Assembly: GCA_964007475.1 (NCBI GenBank)
Contig: OZ023273.1
Location: 15,699,922-15,763,921 of the forward strand
DNA: 64,000 nt
Direction of reading: 5' to 3'
Origin: Hybos culiciformis
Taxonomy: Eukaryota > Arthropoda > Insecta > Diptera > Hybotidae
Made by a program: the position numbers and the translations under genes. Under the pieces are notes generated by a model. The model was not told where the DNA came from. It saw only the letters and a program-made list of their open reading frames with translations, and made no database searches. Every line of letters starts with the position of its first letter. Within the stretch, counting starts at the first letter, position 1. Shown here in pieces: positions 10,090-24,591 of this stretch.

Positions 10090-13000
10090 GACTAAAATTG
10101 GAAGTGTCGAAATATCATTAAAATCTATGTACATATATGTCAATGTTAAGCTAAAGTTTTAAAACCTTGTTACAAGCGCAAGCTTATTGCATTTATATAA
10201 ATTTTTGGCTCGAAAATATGATTATTTTAAGACTGATATTAAGTCGATGTATTCGAAGGTAAAAAAAAAATATGTGAATATTAATAACAAATAAAAAATT
10301 AAATAAAATCTGCAAAATTGATCGTAAAATAATTAAGGCTAAAATATGTTAAAGCTAGCTTCAAGTTTATCGTATATTTAACTTCTAAAAACGTATAAGA
10401 TCATCATCTTCTTTCATGAATATATTAATAAACGTAATTTTACATGAGTTTGTTTAAGACTTTTTGAATTAATTACTTAATATTTTCAGATCAAAAATCC
10501 AACAAATATTTTTCGAAAACATTATGAATATTTTTTAATGAGGTAAAAATTTCCACAGAATTCAATTCATTTTTTTAAGAATTCAATTACTTTTTTTTTT
10601 TTGTTTTTATTTGTAAATTATAGATTTGTATCAGAAAAGTAGAGAGTATCTTAGATGAATAATTGAGAAAATAGGCGCATTGTACTTTTTATTTATTTTT
10701 TTTTTCTACAAAAAAAAAAAAACAATCAGTATAAAAATATTTTTAATGAATTTCTTTATTATTAAATTTTTTTTTTTGTATCTGTTAATTTTTTTTTTTT
10801 TTTTCATATTATTATTAAGTTAAAATCATCCACTAAACAATAATAATTATTATATCTGAAAAAAAAAATCAAGAGGATGGAATCTTAAAAAGGAGAATAA
10901 AAAAAAAAATTATATGTAGAAAAAAAAAATAAAAATTTTAATCGTTCTAAAATTAAATGTTATCATTAATCTGCTGGTAATTATAATAAAATGTGAAGTA
11001 TGTGCACAGTACATCGTTTTAATTACGTATAGGTTTCTTTAGTAATAAATATTTTCATTTTTAAATTATTTTTTTTCTCTCTAGTGTTTTCATTAAAAGT
11101 GATGCTTGAGTTTTTTTTTTTTCTTTTAAACTATTGTATATTGTTTATCCCACACAAATTTGATTTTTAGTGAATATAAAATATTCATTTGAAGCTCAAA
11201 ACTTTTTCAGTATATATATACTTAGAAGAAAGAAAACCATTATATAAAGGTATAAGTATATATATGTTTTTTTTAAGATTGACGTTCGTAAAGTGTTTTC
11301 GAAATTGAATGTGCAATAGTAAAAGTAACAAGAAAAGCGCAAGAAATCTATTTCATTGTGCTATGAAGTTATTAGTAAATAATATAGTTTATATATATAT
11401 AGTAAATTAATTTCGCTGGAATTTCTACATGACAATCACAAAAAAATAAGATAATTAAAATTATTAATATTTGCATTTTTCTATATATAATTTCGTAATT
11501 GCAAGTAAAGTACAATTTTTTGGCTAGTTTGAAATAGTCTGGAAAATATATCTAACCTAACCACAATTTTATATTGGAAAATTTACCGTTTTCTGCAGCT
11601 TATAAGGTTTCTGTTGTACTTTGCCAAATACATTTCATTTTATTATACAGCTTAGTATAAAAATTATAAACATTTGAAATCAAAATAAAAATCGTAAATA
11701 CAATAATAAATTGTACATTAATTTATTTACCTAAATTTATTTTCAATAATGTCAAAGGTGATTCATAAAAGCATTAAATATATGATATTTGTATGTGCTA
11801 ATGAATATTACTAAAATGAAAATTTACCTTGCTGAAAAAAATTCAAGGTCTATTTCAAATTAGATTCAAGTTATTTTAAATAACAAATTGAAATCGATAT
11901 TCAATAAATTAAAAAACGTAAGCGAAACATTGTCGTCATTAGATAGTTCTTCTTTTTTTCTTTTTTTTTTTACACATACACAATGTTGCATTTTTATGTA
12001 ATTGAGGCATTATTTTGTATAGTAATAATGAAATGTTTAAAATAAATTTCTAATTAATTTGAATAAAAAAATATGCATTTTTAATTAATCTTCAATTAAT
12101 TTAATGTTTATTAGTTAACTGATCATGATTTGATAAATCCGAGATCATTGTTAATCGCATATAAAGTATTAAATAATAAACTGCATATTTTAAATAAATT
12201 TTGTTATTTTGATTAAGTATTTAGATTTGAATATTAAAAAATTCTTTAAACATTTGTATGCTAATTTTATTATTACGACTCTTACACTATATTAATTATC
12301 ATATTTTGTTCTAAGAAATTAAGGCTTTCAGAGAAGGTGAAAATTTAAAGGGCGAATTTGGAATCTATATTATTTTTTAAGTGTTATGATGAGAAAATAG
12401 GGAAATCAAGTGAAATTTAAAGTTTAGAAAAACAATTTTTTTTTTTGTAATATTCTGTCAAGATAGTCAAAGTTCTTAAAGTTCTTTCCTATACATTCAT
12501 TTCATTGAACTTAAGGAATTATTAACTTTCTAAGAGAAATCATGCAATGATTTTTTAATTTTTTTCTAAAGTTCAAACTTCAAAGTATGGCGCGATATTT
12601 AAAGTTGAAAAAGAAAAAAAAACCTATATGGGAAAAATTGCATGAGTAAATTCAAAATGGAAATTCTAAAAATATAATTATAATGTATGAAAATATTATA
12701 TTATTATATATTTATACTTATATATGTATTAAAACGCGATTTCATTATAAAATTCTCATAAAAAAAAAAAAATTAACAAAAAATAAAAAATATGAAGAAA
12801 CCATAATGATCAGACATTGAAAAACATTTAAATTTTTAAGGAAAACGCAACCAAAGCACCATTATTGAAATTACGAGGAATATATGTATAAAAAAAACAA
12901 AAAAAAAAAACAAAATAACATAAAAAAATAACAAAAACATTTTTACGATCGAAGGCAAACTAAAAAATAAAAAAAACCAAAAACAAAAAAAATACAAAGT

Positions 13001-13551
13001 GATGGATCACTCTGATCACCCGTTGATCAGACAAGATCGTTTATGAGTGAATATTATTATAACACCAATAATGTTTTAATAGTCAAGACGAGCGACGGCT
13101 TTTTCTTGCATTTTTGTTTTTGTTTTTGTTTTTTTTAATTTTTTTATACACATTGTATATATTCAATTTTTTGTTTTCCATAAAAACATATATTTTTATT
13201 AATAATTATACAATATGGATTTATGCTGAAGTTAGAAAATATATTGGCGGCTAAATGTCCATATGGGAAATATTTTGTTTTATTTTTTTTATTTTATTTT
13301 ATTTGTTAAGAAAACAAAAATATATAAAAGAAACAACTCCAAGCTAATTAATTTAATTAAATCAGAAATGAAAATGTTGATAAAGTATTCATTTTTAAAA
13401 ATGTTTTGAATTCAATATAAATTATACAAATAAAAAAAATAATCAAGCAAACAAGGATTGCACAATAACTATTTAATTTTAATGTTACTTTGAGTTATTA
13501 TGTATTCAGTAAACTTTTTTAATCATTTTGTAAAAGAAATAGGTAGTGTGA
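10090..13551. other. AT-rich non-coding DNA
   Basis: No gene seen. Long A- and T-runs are common. An A-rich tract at about 12890-12990 precedes a small cluster of GATC words at 13003-13040 (two complete TGATCA palindromes and two flanking GATC). TGATCAGACA occurs both at about 12808 and at 13023. Confidence 0.65.
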
Positions 13552-13701
13552 TTACAAAAACCAATATTTTTGACCTCAAACAAGAAACTTTTTAACAAAA
13601 CCCACGAAAAATGTCTCTTGAAGCCAAATTTTATCGATAAGCTTCTTCTGTGTGGGGCCTACCTAGAGACTATAATATACCTAGTCAAAAGTAATTATTA
13701 A
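13552..13701 (+). other. 49-codon stop-free patch, relatively GC-rich
   Basis: The frame is open from after a TGA (13549-13551) to TAA at 13699-13701, centred on a GC-richer core near 13620-13675. It includes NKTHEKCLLKPNFIDKLLLC. The opposite strand of the same core is also open for about 28 codons, so openness reflects composition rather than proof of coding. No splice pair or family is recognised. Confidence 0.12.
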
Positions 13702-14774
13702 TTAAACATTATAGATTAAAAAAATTTTAAAGTATACTATAGAGAAGACATAAAAATTTTTTAAATATGTACAATTGAACATTTATAAATTTTTAAAGCT
13801 ATCCACAAACCCTTTAATTATGATTTAACCAGTTTAGAGTTACATAGTTACACAATTTTTCCAAATTTTCAATTTTATTGGATAAGGGTTTAAAGCGCCG
13901 AAACTAATAATTCAAATTTGATTTATTACTTATAATAAGTAGAGTCATAAAATGTTTAAAAACTAATTTTTATGCTCTTAACATTGTTTCATCAAAGATG
14001 TTTTAATTCCTAAAGCTAATGCGTGGAGAATTTTCTAAAAGAATAAAAACCAGAACAAAAGATTTTAAATAAAATTTTATAGTTTTAAATAATACAAATT
14101 AAAGGATTATAAAAATTGGCTTTCCAAAATACCATTCTCATGAGAATTTGAAATAATGAAGTCCGCTTGAGCTTAACGCAATAAAAAAAGCATTACTTTA
14201 CATTCAGAAGCTAAAATAATTTAATCTCTGGAAAAAAAGCAATAATTTTTTGAGATGCTGTAATCTTGTGTTATTGCAAAATCGGGCGGCTATATTCTCC
14301 TCCGCTACCGAGCAAGCTCTCATCATAATTTTTTGTTTTTTATTTTTCAGTTCTTAACTTTGAAAATTTTGAAAGAAACGTATCCGAAAGATGATTATCT
14401 GCGAGATATTAGAGATATGACATTAATGCTTCGGTTCAAAATATTTACTCAATTTTTGTATATAAAAATCTTTTATCATATTCATAATTTGATTTTTAGT
14501 GCTTTAAGGGGTTAATCATCAGAAATTTGGTTGGAAAAGGAAGATTATGAAGAATGAAGACTGAAATAATTATAACATGGTTTAATCGTTAAATTTATAT
14601 CCACCTTTTATATTTAATTAAAGGTTGTCAGTTCGAGACGAAAAAACCACACCCTTAATATTATTTTCATTTGGGATATAATTTTATATTAATTTCTTTT
14701 ACAAATAAAATCTTAAAATTTTTAGCTTTGATTCCGAGACTTATTTTTTTTAAATAACTTTTATTTCCTTAAAA

Positions 14775-15210
14775 TTAAAACATTTCGAATATTAATTTGA
14801 TGTAAATGAGTTTTTTTAAGTTTTTGAAAATTGTATTAATAGAATTGAGATGATTTCTTCTTAGAAACCGGAATAAAAGAAAGACTTTTATTTTATTGAA
14901 ATTTTTGGCCATTTGAAATTTTGGATTCTCTTCTTCATTTTTAAATTGAAAGCAATTCTTATAGCTCTTATTTACGTTTAAATCACGATTCAAGAAAAAT
15001 GGGCGACCACCGTTCTTCGGATCTTTCAATTAATCTTTGACTTTTAGTGGAATAATGGAAATTCACCAAATCCATTGAGAATCTATTTGCCATATCTGCC
15101 TTCAAGTGTCTACATATTCTTTTAAAAGAATTATAATTTAAACTACAAAATTTGACAAAATGTAAAAATGTTGTTATTATTTTCATTATTCTAAAAGCTA
15201 TTGCGAATTG
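14775..15210 (-). other. Two overlapping minus-strand stop-free frames, possible decayed ORF
   Basis: The upstream frame (about 15210 to 14983) is open for about 75 codons and includes ICRHLKADMANRFSMDLVNF followed by HYSTKSQRLIERSEERW. It overlaps a second frame (15029 to 14775; 84 codons) beginning MKDPKNGGRPFFLNRDLNV. Passing from one to the other would need one frameshift. A short block in the second frame (AATTGCTTTCAATTTAAAAA, then TGAAGAA) resembles a block in the minus-strand island at 34.9 kb. Either chance or remnants of a related sequence could explain it. No domain is recognised. Confidence 0.2.
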
Positions 15211-18200
15211 TTAACAACATTTCGATATTCAGAAAAATTAAGCTTAATCTTTTGTTTTTATTTTATAAATTTATGCTTCTTACGTCAAAGATACAATGTA
15301 GACAAAATATAATGTCTACGTTATAAATGGGGTAAGTGAGTTTCGTTCACAGTCGTTTATTTTATAAAAGAATTCGCATCAATTTTGTTTAATTGGTATT
15401 TTATATAATTTCGATATTTTGAATTAAGGAAGCAGGCATATTATTTAATAATAAGTTAAAATTAAATTATTTTATAAATGTTTTAATAGTAAGTAATACG
15501 GGTAACAATTTGCAAAAATAAAAAAATAAAATTTAATTCAAAGAATGCATCTGTGAAACTTATTTTTTATTGCTGTCATTAAAAAATTATTTTTAAAGAT
15601 TTGTTTATAAGAATAAGTTCAATTTTGCAAAAAGAATTATATTTATCAGAAGCCTTTATAATAAGATTTAGAATATAACGATTAATCTGTTAAAAATTAT
15701 TTCAACTTTATACCTGTATTACTGCGCTCCTACTCAATGATAACGAAATGCTTGATTTGGAATATAAAATTGGTCTGTCCTTCAAAAGAAACAAAAATAC
15801 GGCGCATATTTTTGTAGATTACTAAATGCCATGAATTATGGCTTTTGTCAATATTTGGTCCGTATTGTATTGGGGCTTTGGACGATAGTAATCAACTCAA
15901 GCACTTTTTTGCTCTTTCTAAATTTAAAAATTTTAATACGAGATACAAGAAAAAAGATAGATGTTAATTAAATTTTCAATAAAGTCATTTTATAGATAAG
16001 AAATTTTTAAAATTCTTTTCATTTTAATAATATACTTCTAGTAGGATGACATTTTTTTTGTTAAAGAAGTATGAATAATAACCAAATTCAACTGAATTCA
16101 ATGGTATATTTAAAAATATTCATACTGGCTGAATAAATCAAGAAAGATAAATCTTTATATTTCCTTGATGAGTTTTAGGCATAAGAAAAAAAAATTATAT
16201 ATATATACAGAAAATTTAATTGTACAGGTTATAATATCTTTCAATTATAAATAATTTATAATTTTTGTGCACACAAGTTTTTAATAAAAAAATTATGAAG
16301 ATACAAAAATACCAGAAGCTTACAAAATTGTTAGCAATGTTTTTTTTTCATTTTTATTTTATGTTCACATTGCAATTATTATAAATTTGCTGAGATTTTT
16401 AATCACATTTTTATTAAAATATAGAAAAATTAAAAACCATACGTTTGCTCATAAATCAAATAATCTTTCATAATAAATGTGATATATTGTATACAAAAAT
16501 GTTTATATAAATTTTTTATTTTTTTTTATAAATGTATATATATAAATATTAATACGCAATGTTTTCATGTAAATACATTTTTGCCAGCCAGGGCTAAACA
16601 ACTTTTAAAATAACACGAAGTCGAATTTATTATTTTAGTTCGGAGAATATTTTTTCTATAGTTATGTATATTATTTTGATTCATAAATGACTTGTTAAAG
16701 TGAAAAAATAAATATCCAAATAGTTACAAAGTGAAAATTCTCATATTTATTTCTATGGATCAATATACTTTTTTTTTTTCTTTTTTTCATTTACCTTGCC
16801 AAAGTATATAAGAAATTCCAATTTATTATTAAGGTCACTAGAGAGAATTTTATTATGTATATTATATTGAATTATCAATAATTCTAAAATATCTATATTT
16901 GAATTAAAAATAATAAAATAAAAAAACAAACAAGTGATATTGAAAAGAACAATAATGTAGTTTAAGAGTTTTTCCTTCAATTCAAACGACCTAATTTAAT
17001 TTAATTAAAGAATTATTTTAAATCTTAATTCATATCACGACAATTTCTCTTCTAACAAAGTTATAGAACCACTGTTATAAGTAAAGGCCTAATTGTTAGC
17101 GCCGCTAATGGTTTTAGGTAGCAAATAATTTAAGAAAGTGGGTGTTTTTAATATTTGTTAAATATCAAAATTATCAACTTAATTTAATCAAAATAATATA
17201 TTAAAATGTTAATATTTATTTTTTTAAAAATATAAATATTTTTAATTACTTATTAAGCTTAAAAACAAATATTTGAAAAAAAAAATTTATATATTTTTTT
17301 AAATTATGAAAGATTAAAATCCAGTTACTGTTTTGATTTATAATTGGTTTTAAATCTGTCTAATTGTGACAGTGTATAGTATAATATAATATGCATTTTT
17401 TTTTCTTCGCAAAAAAAAAAAAACTAAAAAAAAAATTTATTATTTTTTCACTAGCCGGATTTTAATTTAAGAATAATTTTTTTTTAAGTAGGTATAAAGA
17501 ATGAAAACGTGCTCAAAATTTCAAATATGGAAAAATACATACTTTTTTTTTTGTTTTTGTTGAACTCATATAATAACTTTACAATGTATATATTGCCGAA
17601 TCGAAATCTGGGAAAAAACTATTTTCTGGTAACATAAAAATTTTAATAACTAAGTTTGTATAGTGTATTGAGATTCTTAATACTGTTCAAGTATAAAAAA
17701 AGATTTAAATTGCAATTTTAAACTAATGATCATAATGACAATTTATTTCGCCCAATAATAAGAACATTATTTAAACTCTTAACTTTCATTCAAAAAAAAT
17801 TTGATGAATCTGAGATATTCAAAAAAAAAAAAAATGTTCATTAAAATACTGGTTGTATTACTTTTGTACATAGAGCGCTTTGGTCAAATATTTTATGGGG
17901 AACAAGGAAATTTTAACTTTGATATTATTTAACTCTTTCCATTGTATATTGAATTGAGATCATCAGAAATTCACAATCATGAATAAATAAATTTTAGTAT
18001 GCAAAATTTTATTCATTCAGCACAAAATGTTTAATTTCTCAAGTGTTTAGAAATATAGTATAATATTGTAGGTATAGAATCAAAAAAAAAAAATAACAAG
18101 TGCAATTTTACATATAATTTTTATTTATGTAAATTTAATTGTAGTCAATAAGTCACGAGAGCTGGATTAAAGATACCTTGGGCATTTTCTATGCAAAATT

Positions 18201-19277
18201 TTTTTATTTTAATTTTTTTTATTTTTTTTTGTTGCTTAATTCCTTTTTATTATATTTTTGTCTTTTCTTTTAAAATGCTAGTCAATTATAGAAAATTATA
18301 TTTCAATTGGAAATTCATGTCACATGACTGAATTAATTGCTTACAATTATATTTATTACATTTCTTTAAAAAGTTTTATTTTATTCGATTTCAGAAACAG
18401 ATTAAATGCAAAATCAAATTTACCTAGTTAAAAAAATTTTCCTTTTCTTCTTCAATTTTTTTTTTTTAAATAATATATTCAAGAGGCAATTGCATTTCGA
18501 AAATTTATGTCAATTATGAATAGAAATGGTAAATGGGGGTTTAAAAATGTTTTAATTTAATAAAAAATTAGCAAATTTTTGTTTACAACTTAAATTGCAT
18601 ACAATGAATATCAACTTGGACGTAAAACAGAACTTAAATATTTTTTAGGTTTGAAGCAAATGATGGCCAAGTACTTTGAAATACTTACATATATAAAATA
18701 GCTTCCTTTTTTTCAATTTACAATTTTTTTTATTTTTAGCTTGGTTTAATTCATAATTACCACATAAATTAGTTGACCTTTACTTTCCCTGATTTTGGTA
18801 CATCAACATTATTTATAGTTAAATAATGTTTTACATGTAATATCATTGAACTGTTTTGATTAGCTTAACTATTGCAATTTTCTTTTTTTACTTAATAGAA
18901 GATTGAAAAAAAAAATTCACAATGATCCTCATTCATAAATGCATAAGCTTGTTCAACCGTTTACAATGATCTTTATAATTTTTAATTTAGTATACTTAAC
19001 TTGTAAAATACGATCTTTTTTTTTTTTTTTAATTAATTACTTGAACACGGTTAAATTATTTTTTTCTTATGTTTTTCAATATTCACTGAATAGAAATTTT
19101 TGGTAATATTACGCGATTATATTAAAGAAAAATTAAAAAAAATATAAATAAAAATAAACTTATGAATGAATATATTTTCATGATTATTCTTCCCTTTTTG
19201 GATTATAAAATATTGAATAATTCTTTAAATATTTTATTTTTTTTAAATATATAAAAATGGAGTCTTGAAACGCAGAT
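15211..19277. other. AT-rich non-coding DNA, no gene seen
   Basis: Background sequence with A/T runs. Occasional less AT-rich words occur (near 15720-15900 and 17040-17110) without splice sites or open frames of interest. Confidence 0.65.
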
Positions 19278-19550
19278 ATGCGTGTTTCTGAATACATAAT
19301 TGCCCCTCTAATGTTTTTAAACCACCTGGACAGGTGCGTTTTTGTTTGCCATTAAAAAAAATATATAAAAATTTTTGAAAAGAGATTAAAAAGAAATATT
19401 GCAAAAAAAAAAATGGTACGGGTTAATATCCCAAATAAAAAAAGGATTAAAACAATAATAAAAGTTTTGAGGAAAAAAAAAATAAGAAAAACAAACAAAA
19501 AATAAATAATTGCGTTGCAAACGTAAAAATTTTTATCGAAACGTAAAAGT

Positions 19551-19773
19551 GCATTCACCGAATTGTTCTAAATTATCCGGTTTGTGAGTTTTTTTTTTGT
19601 GTTAAAGAAATAAATTTTATAAAAAACAATTTTGGTAATTTCTATCAATTTTTAAAACAACCAATTTTTTAAAATATGTTTCAAATTAAATATACGTATA
19701 AAAATACTTGAAGTTTAGTTTTTAGTCATAAAATTAGCTCAAAAAGAAATTATTAAGGTAAGTCGGTGAATGC
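19551..19773. repeat. Inverted-repeat pair, possible small TIR element (~223 bp)
   Basis: GCATTCACCGA at 19551..19561 is matched exactly by its inverse TCGGTGAATGC at 19763..19773. Six of the 11 bases are G or C, in DNA that is mostly A/T. Beyond the 11 bp, weaker matching continues (TT at 13-14 and TAA at 19-21 from the ends). No target-site duplication is clear. A short non-autonomous element is one reading; a chance long-range palindrome is the alternative. Confidence 0.35.
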
Positions 19774-22700
19774 CAAGGAAAAGAAGATAGAAACAGAATA
19801 TGTAGAAATATTAGTTTTTAAAATAGATAAAATCATATTTTTAATATAATAAGTGCAACAGAGTAACATCAATTCGTTCGATTGCTTTCTTTTTATTGCA
19901 TTTCGCATTAAGACTTCAAAAATATCGAAACAGACTAATAGGAATCATATATACTTTAGAAAACGATTAAAACATTTACAGATACAAAATTAAATGACTT
20001 AAAATGTTTACATTTTCTTGTATAACTTTCAATTTATTATACAGGCTATTAAAGTTTGTTTTTATTAAAATACTGACAAAAATAACGAAGTGAAAAAAAA
20101 AATATTAATAAGTGAACGCCGCTCAGTCTTTATTTCCAGACAAAAGCTTGTCAGTAAACTTCATTAATCTTATTCATTGCAGTTTTGAGTTTCCTTTATT
20201 TATATATACAATTTTTTTTTAATTTGCAATCATTGAAAAATTCTTAAATACATTTTATGAATTTTTTTTTTGTTTTGTTTTTAGTAAGAATCATTACTGA
20301 TCAATAATAATACTTAACGAGTCACGCTAATCGTTAATACATGAAAAAAAAAAAAACGAATTCTATAAAAATAATCATAATACTAATAATCGATATAAAA
20401 TTTTAAAAGGAAAAAATTAATATATATTTTTTTTTTTTGTAAACTCTCTTAAAGAAATATATATATATATATTGTGTGTAAACTTAACATGTTCTTCAAA
20501 TCTATCTTTGAAATCAAGATTTTAAAGATCATTAATCTTTTTGTAGAGAATCTCATAAAGATCTAAAGTTCAAATTCAGGGAAAAAGCAAGAAAAAAAAA
20601 AAAATAATAACAAAAAATTTAAACATAGTTATATGATTCATTTTAGATATAATAAGGCAAATATTTAATTTCTGATGAAAAAAAAAAAATAAATTAACTA
20701 GACGATTTTAAGTGAATCCATGCAATTTTCTTAGAAATATGATTTTCATATTTTTTTTAAATTTTCGTATAGCGAAAATTCAATTTGATGCAAACTCGAA
20801 TCAAGAAAATTTTTATAGATTCGTTGAACGCCATGCACCATTTTTTCGAATTCAGTGAATACGAGGTACAAAAGTTAGATACACTAATTAGATACATTAA
20901 TAATAGTTAGATACAATAATTAAAAATTTTAAAACAATAATTTGTTTTCGGTATGTTCACCTTATTTTCGGCATATTGATATTTATTCTTTTTTTTTTAA
21001 ATTTTTCTATATTTACATAATTACAATATTGTCGAATAACTAAACCACCTTTAACCTAGAAAAATTTTCTTAACAATCTAAAAAAAAACTGAAGCCAACA
21101 TTAAAATAAATTATTAAAATAATAAAATATGTATAAAAAAAAAATTATGTAAAAGAATAAAATATTTAAAATAAGAAAAATGATTCTTATTTTTGCAAAA
21201 AAACATAAAAAATAAAAATAAGAAGAAAATTAAAATATAAATAAACTGAACCATCAAAGAAGATTATCAAATTACATATCATGCCATAATATTACATGTC
21301 TTCTGTTGTGTGGTATTAATATATAATTTATTGTGAACGAGTATCCGTACACTCAATAGACGGAGATTGAGAAGTAAATGATCTTTTTGTTTTTTTTTTC
21401 ATCATGGCAAGAAATTGTAATAAAATTGAAGTAAAATAAATACAAGTTAATTTTTCAAAATGTATTTTTGAAAACTGAATTTTTATGCGCAGTGCATTAT
21501 TTTTTTTTTTTTTAATTTATTAACATTCATTTTCTAGATATCGTTAACACTTGATAATGTCAGTTAAAAAGCATATAATTCTTTATGTTTAAGATTTTGA
21601 ATACAATTTTTTTTTTAATTTCAATTCTTTTTAATATGTACTAATTCAAAAAACTATAGAAAATTTTTAAAATATTAAAGATAGCAAATATTACAATCAC
21701 TCAGATGTATTGATTGTAAATAACAAAATTGTAAACATTAGAATCATAAATTCCATATACCTACTAATAAAAAAAGTCTTAAATTATATATCGATTCAAT
21801 ATAAAATCAAAATAATTAAAGTATTTATTTATATTTTTGTTTTAGTAGCTTCAATAAAAACATGTTTTCGAAACGATAATTGGATATTCCTTTTTTTGTA
21901 TATATATATAAAAAAAAAATTCCTATATATTCATAAGATACTAAAAAGGTTTGCTTCAAAAAAAAACTCTCTTTAACTATATTTATATGAAAAAAAGACG
22001 ATTTAAATATATTTTAAGAAACTTACATGTCAATAAAAATTTTAAATAAATACGTCATCAAAATATATATTTAAAAAATTGTCTTTATACTTAAAAAAAA
22101 AATAAAGCAGAAAAATAAAGAAAAAATAAAATAAAAAAAAAAGTATTAAAATAAAAAGTTTAAAAGAAAATAAATCTTTTCATCAAAATATAAACATTAT
22201 TTTTCCAACATTTTGACTTTTATGGGGCGCGACCTTATATCTTTTTTATGTTGATTGCAAAAAAGAAAAAAAAAAGAGTCATTTGTTTTTATTTATAAAA
22301 AAATAATAATAATAATACAAAAATACCAGATACAGGTAAAGATTAAAGAATTTGCAGATTTCTGCAAAAATCAATAAAACAAAATCCACAGAAAAAGAGT
22401 TAAAAAATATTTTCATAATATTGTAATGAATTTTGTTTGAATTCTTTTAAGTAATTTTTTGATGAAAAAAATAATAAAAATAAATAAATAAAAAAAAAAA
22501 AAACTTATCCATCTTTGGATTTAAAATAAATTGTTTTATGGAAATTGATGTCAATTCAATTGTTGCCAAAGATATTGGATGCGATATTTTTATTTTTTAA
22601 GTTTTTATTTTATTTTATACTCGTCGAGATTATTTAGAATTTTGGTCAAAATAAAAAAAAATGTACATTTTTAACCAAAAGATTTATTCATTGAAAATTT

Positions 22701-24591
22701 CTATTAAATATTCATCGCAATAAACAATTTTCACAGGATTGAATTGAGTAATTGAGAAATCATTGCATATATTTATGAGAAGTATTTATTTGAATCAAAA
22801 TGAAATAAAATAAAATGAAGGAAATTGAATCAGGTGTCTTATTAAAATGTATTTGGACAAAATGACTTATTTAAAGCAATTATATAGGTTTATTTTATTA
22901 ATTTTTTTTTATTATCTGAAGAATGTTGTAAAATTTGAAATTGTTATAAATAATAAATTGTAAAATAATAAAATAAAAATTATTTTATTTTTGCAAAAAT
23001 TATAAAAACTTGATTATTTATGATCATTCTACAAATTGATTAAAATAACTTAATCAATTGGCAGAAATTTGAAACTGTTAACAGTTCTTTAAGTTTTCAG
23101 AATATAGCTTTAAAACAATCATTGAGTTGCGGAAAAGTATAATAAAAATATGGTAAGCATTACGCATCGCAAAAATCCTATATACTTCAAAATCTAGTAT
23201 TATCATTATGACAAAAACAAATTCTATTCAGAACTAGAATTTTTTGTAAAAAATCCACAAATGGAATATTGCAAATTTGAACTAAAATTGTTTTAGAAAG
23301 TTTATTAATAAATGGTTATCAATATTGGAGAAAGAGACATGAAGGATTTAATAATATTTTTTTTTAAATAATATATGTATTTTTCTGATGGTGATGGCTT
23401 TCAAGAAAAGTATGTAATATAGTAATGAACATTGTACATTAAAACTTCAACATAGATTTTCTTTACAGAATATGTCTGCAAAATGAAAATCTATATCAGA
23501 AGTCAATTAAATTTAAAATCCAGAGGGCAATGTTTCTTTGAAACACAAACGATTAAATTCAGAATACCTGCATTTTGAAAGCGATTATTTTTTTTTCGTC
23601 TGTAATTATACTTTAAACATCACATATACTATATATATATTATATATATTTTTTTTTTCAAAAGCCTTAAGGTTGTTTGTGCAAATATACATATTTACAT
23701 ATATAAATATATATTATGTATGTGCAAGGAATACGGACAGAACCTATGATTAAAAAGTGCATTCGAAATTAACATAAATGATATTTTAATGTAAAGCATA
23801 AAAAATAAAAGGCTTTGAGAAAAAAAAAAAAAAAATTTTTTTTTGTAATAAATGTATACTGGAAAAATAGTGTTTTTTAAAAGCAAACTTTATTTCAAAT
23901 TTTAAAATTAAAATGTTTAGAGGCATAATTTATATTCTTGATAGTAAGAATACATATATAATAATAATTAAATAATTTTATTGGAATGTAAATGGAAATT
24001 TTCAGAAATTTAGCTACAAACTTTTGAGTCTTTAATGCCAGCTTCCTTTTGAAAAGAATTGGTTTGACATTAGTTTAAAATTTAAATATTTTTTCAGAAA
24101 TTTTAATGAAACTTTGATTTGAAAATAATTTTGTTGTTGGAAATTAAAGGTTTTGTAATCAAATAGTTTTTAAATAAAAATATTTTCTTGTGGAAACAAA
24201 TATTACAATCTTATTATATAAAAACTATTAACAAGCTCACCATTTTTAAACAATATCATGTTCATTCGGATAATAAGTGAAAATATCACACACAAATTCT
24301 ATAATACAATAAAATTAACAAAAAAAAAACCCACAAATACCTGAACATTTAACACATATCATTGGAATACGGAAATACCTAACCGATACCAAAACTTATC
24401 AAAAAAAATTCCAAAAATATTGAGACGCTGTTGTTATTAATTCCTCGGTTTATTTTTTTTTTAGAAATTTTGACACGAAAACATTTCAAAAAAAAAGTTT
24501 ACGATAGTATCGCATAGGAAGTTTTTTTTTTTTTTTAATTATACTTATTGAATTCGTCTTATTTTACTTGAAATATTCTTATCAAACTTAC
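19774..24591. other. AT-rich non-coding DNA
   Basis: No gene seen. A short acceptor-like string ending TTTCCAG at about 20140 and GC-richer words at 20110-20150 and 20820-20870 were checked and do not form exons. The ORFs in this span are dominated by Ile, Lys, Asn, Phe and Tyr, as AT-rich DNA gives by chance. Confidence 0.6.

Noticed and set aside
14578..14640. Second possible tRNA-like A/B box pair (TGGTTTAATCGT, AGTTCGAGACG)
   Set aside because: The B box has three mismatches, the T arm does not pair in register, and there is no A-rich tail or target duplication.
16753..16980. 75-codon minus-strand ORF starting MKEKLLNYIIVLFNI
   Set aside because: Ile/Asn/Phe/Lys composition with a terminal poly-Lys from poly(A), typical of chance ORFs here; no homology is recognised.
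21710..21976. 88-codon plus-strand ORF
   Set aside because: Low-complexity Ile/Lys/Tyr/Phe composition, starts at TTG, and shows no domain.
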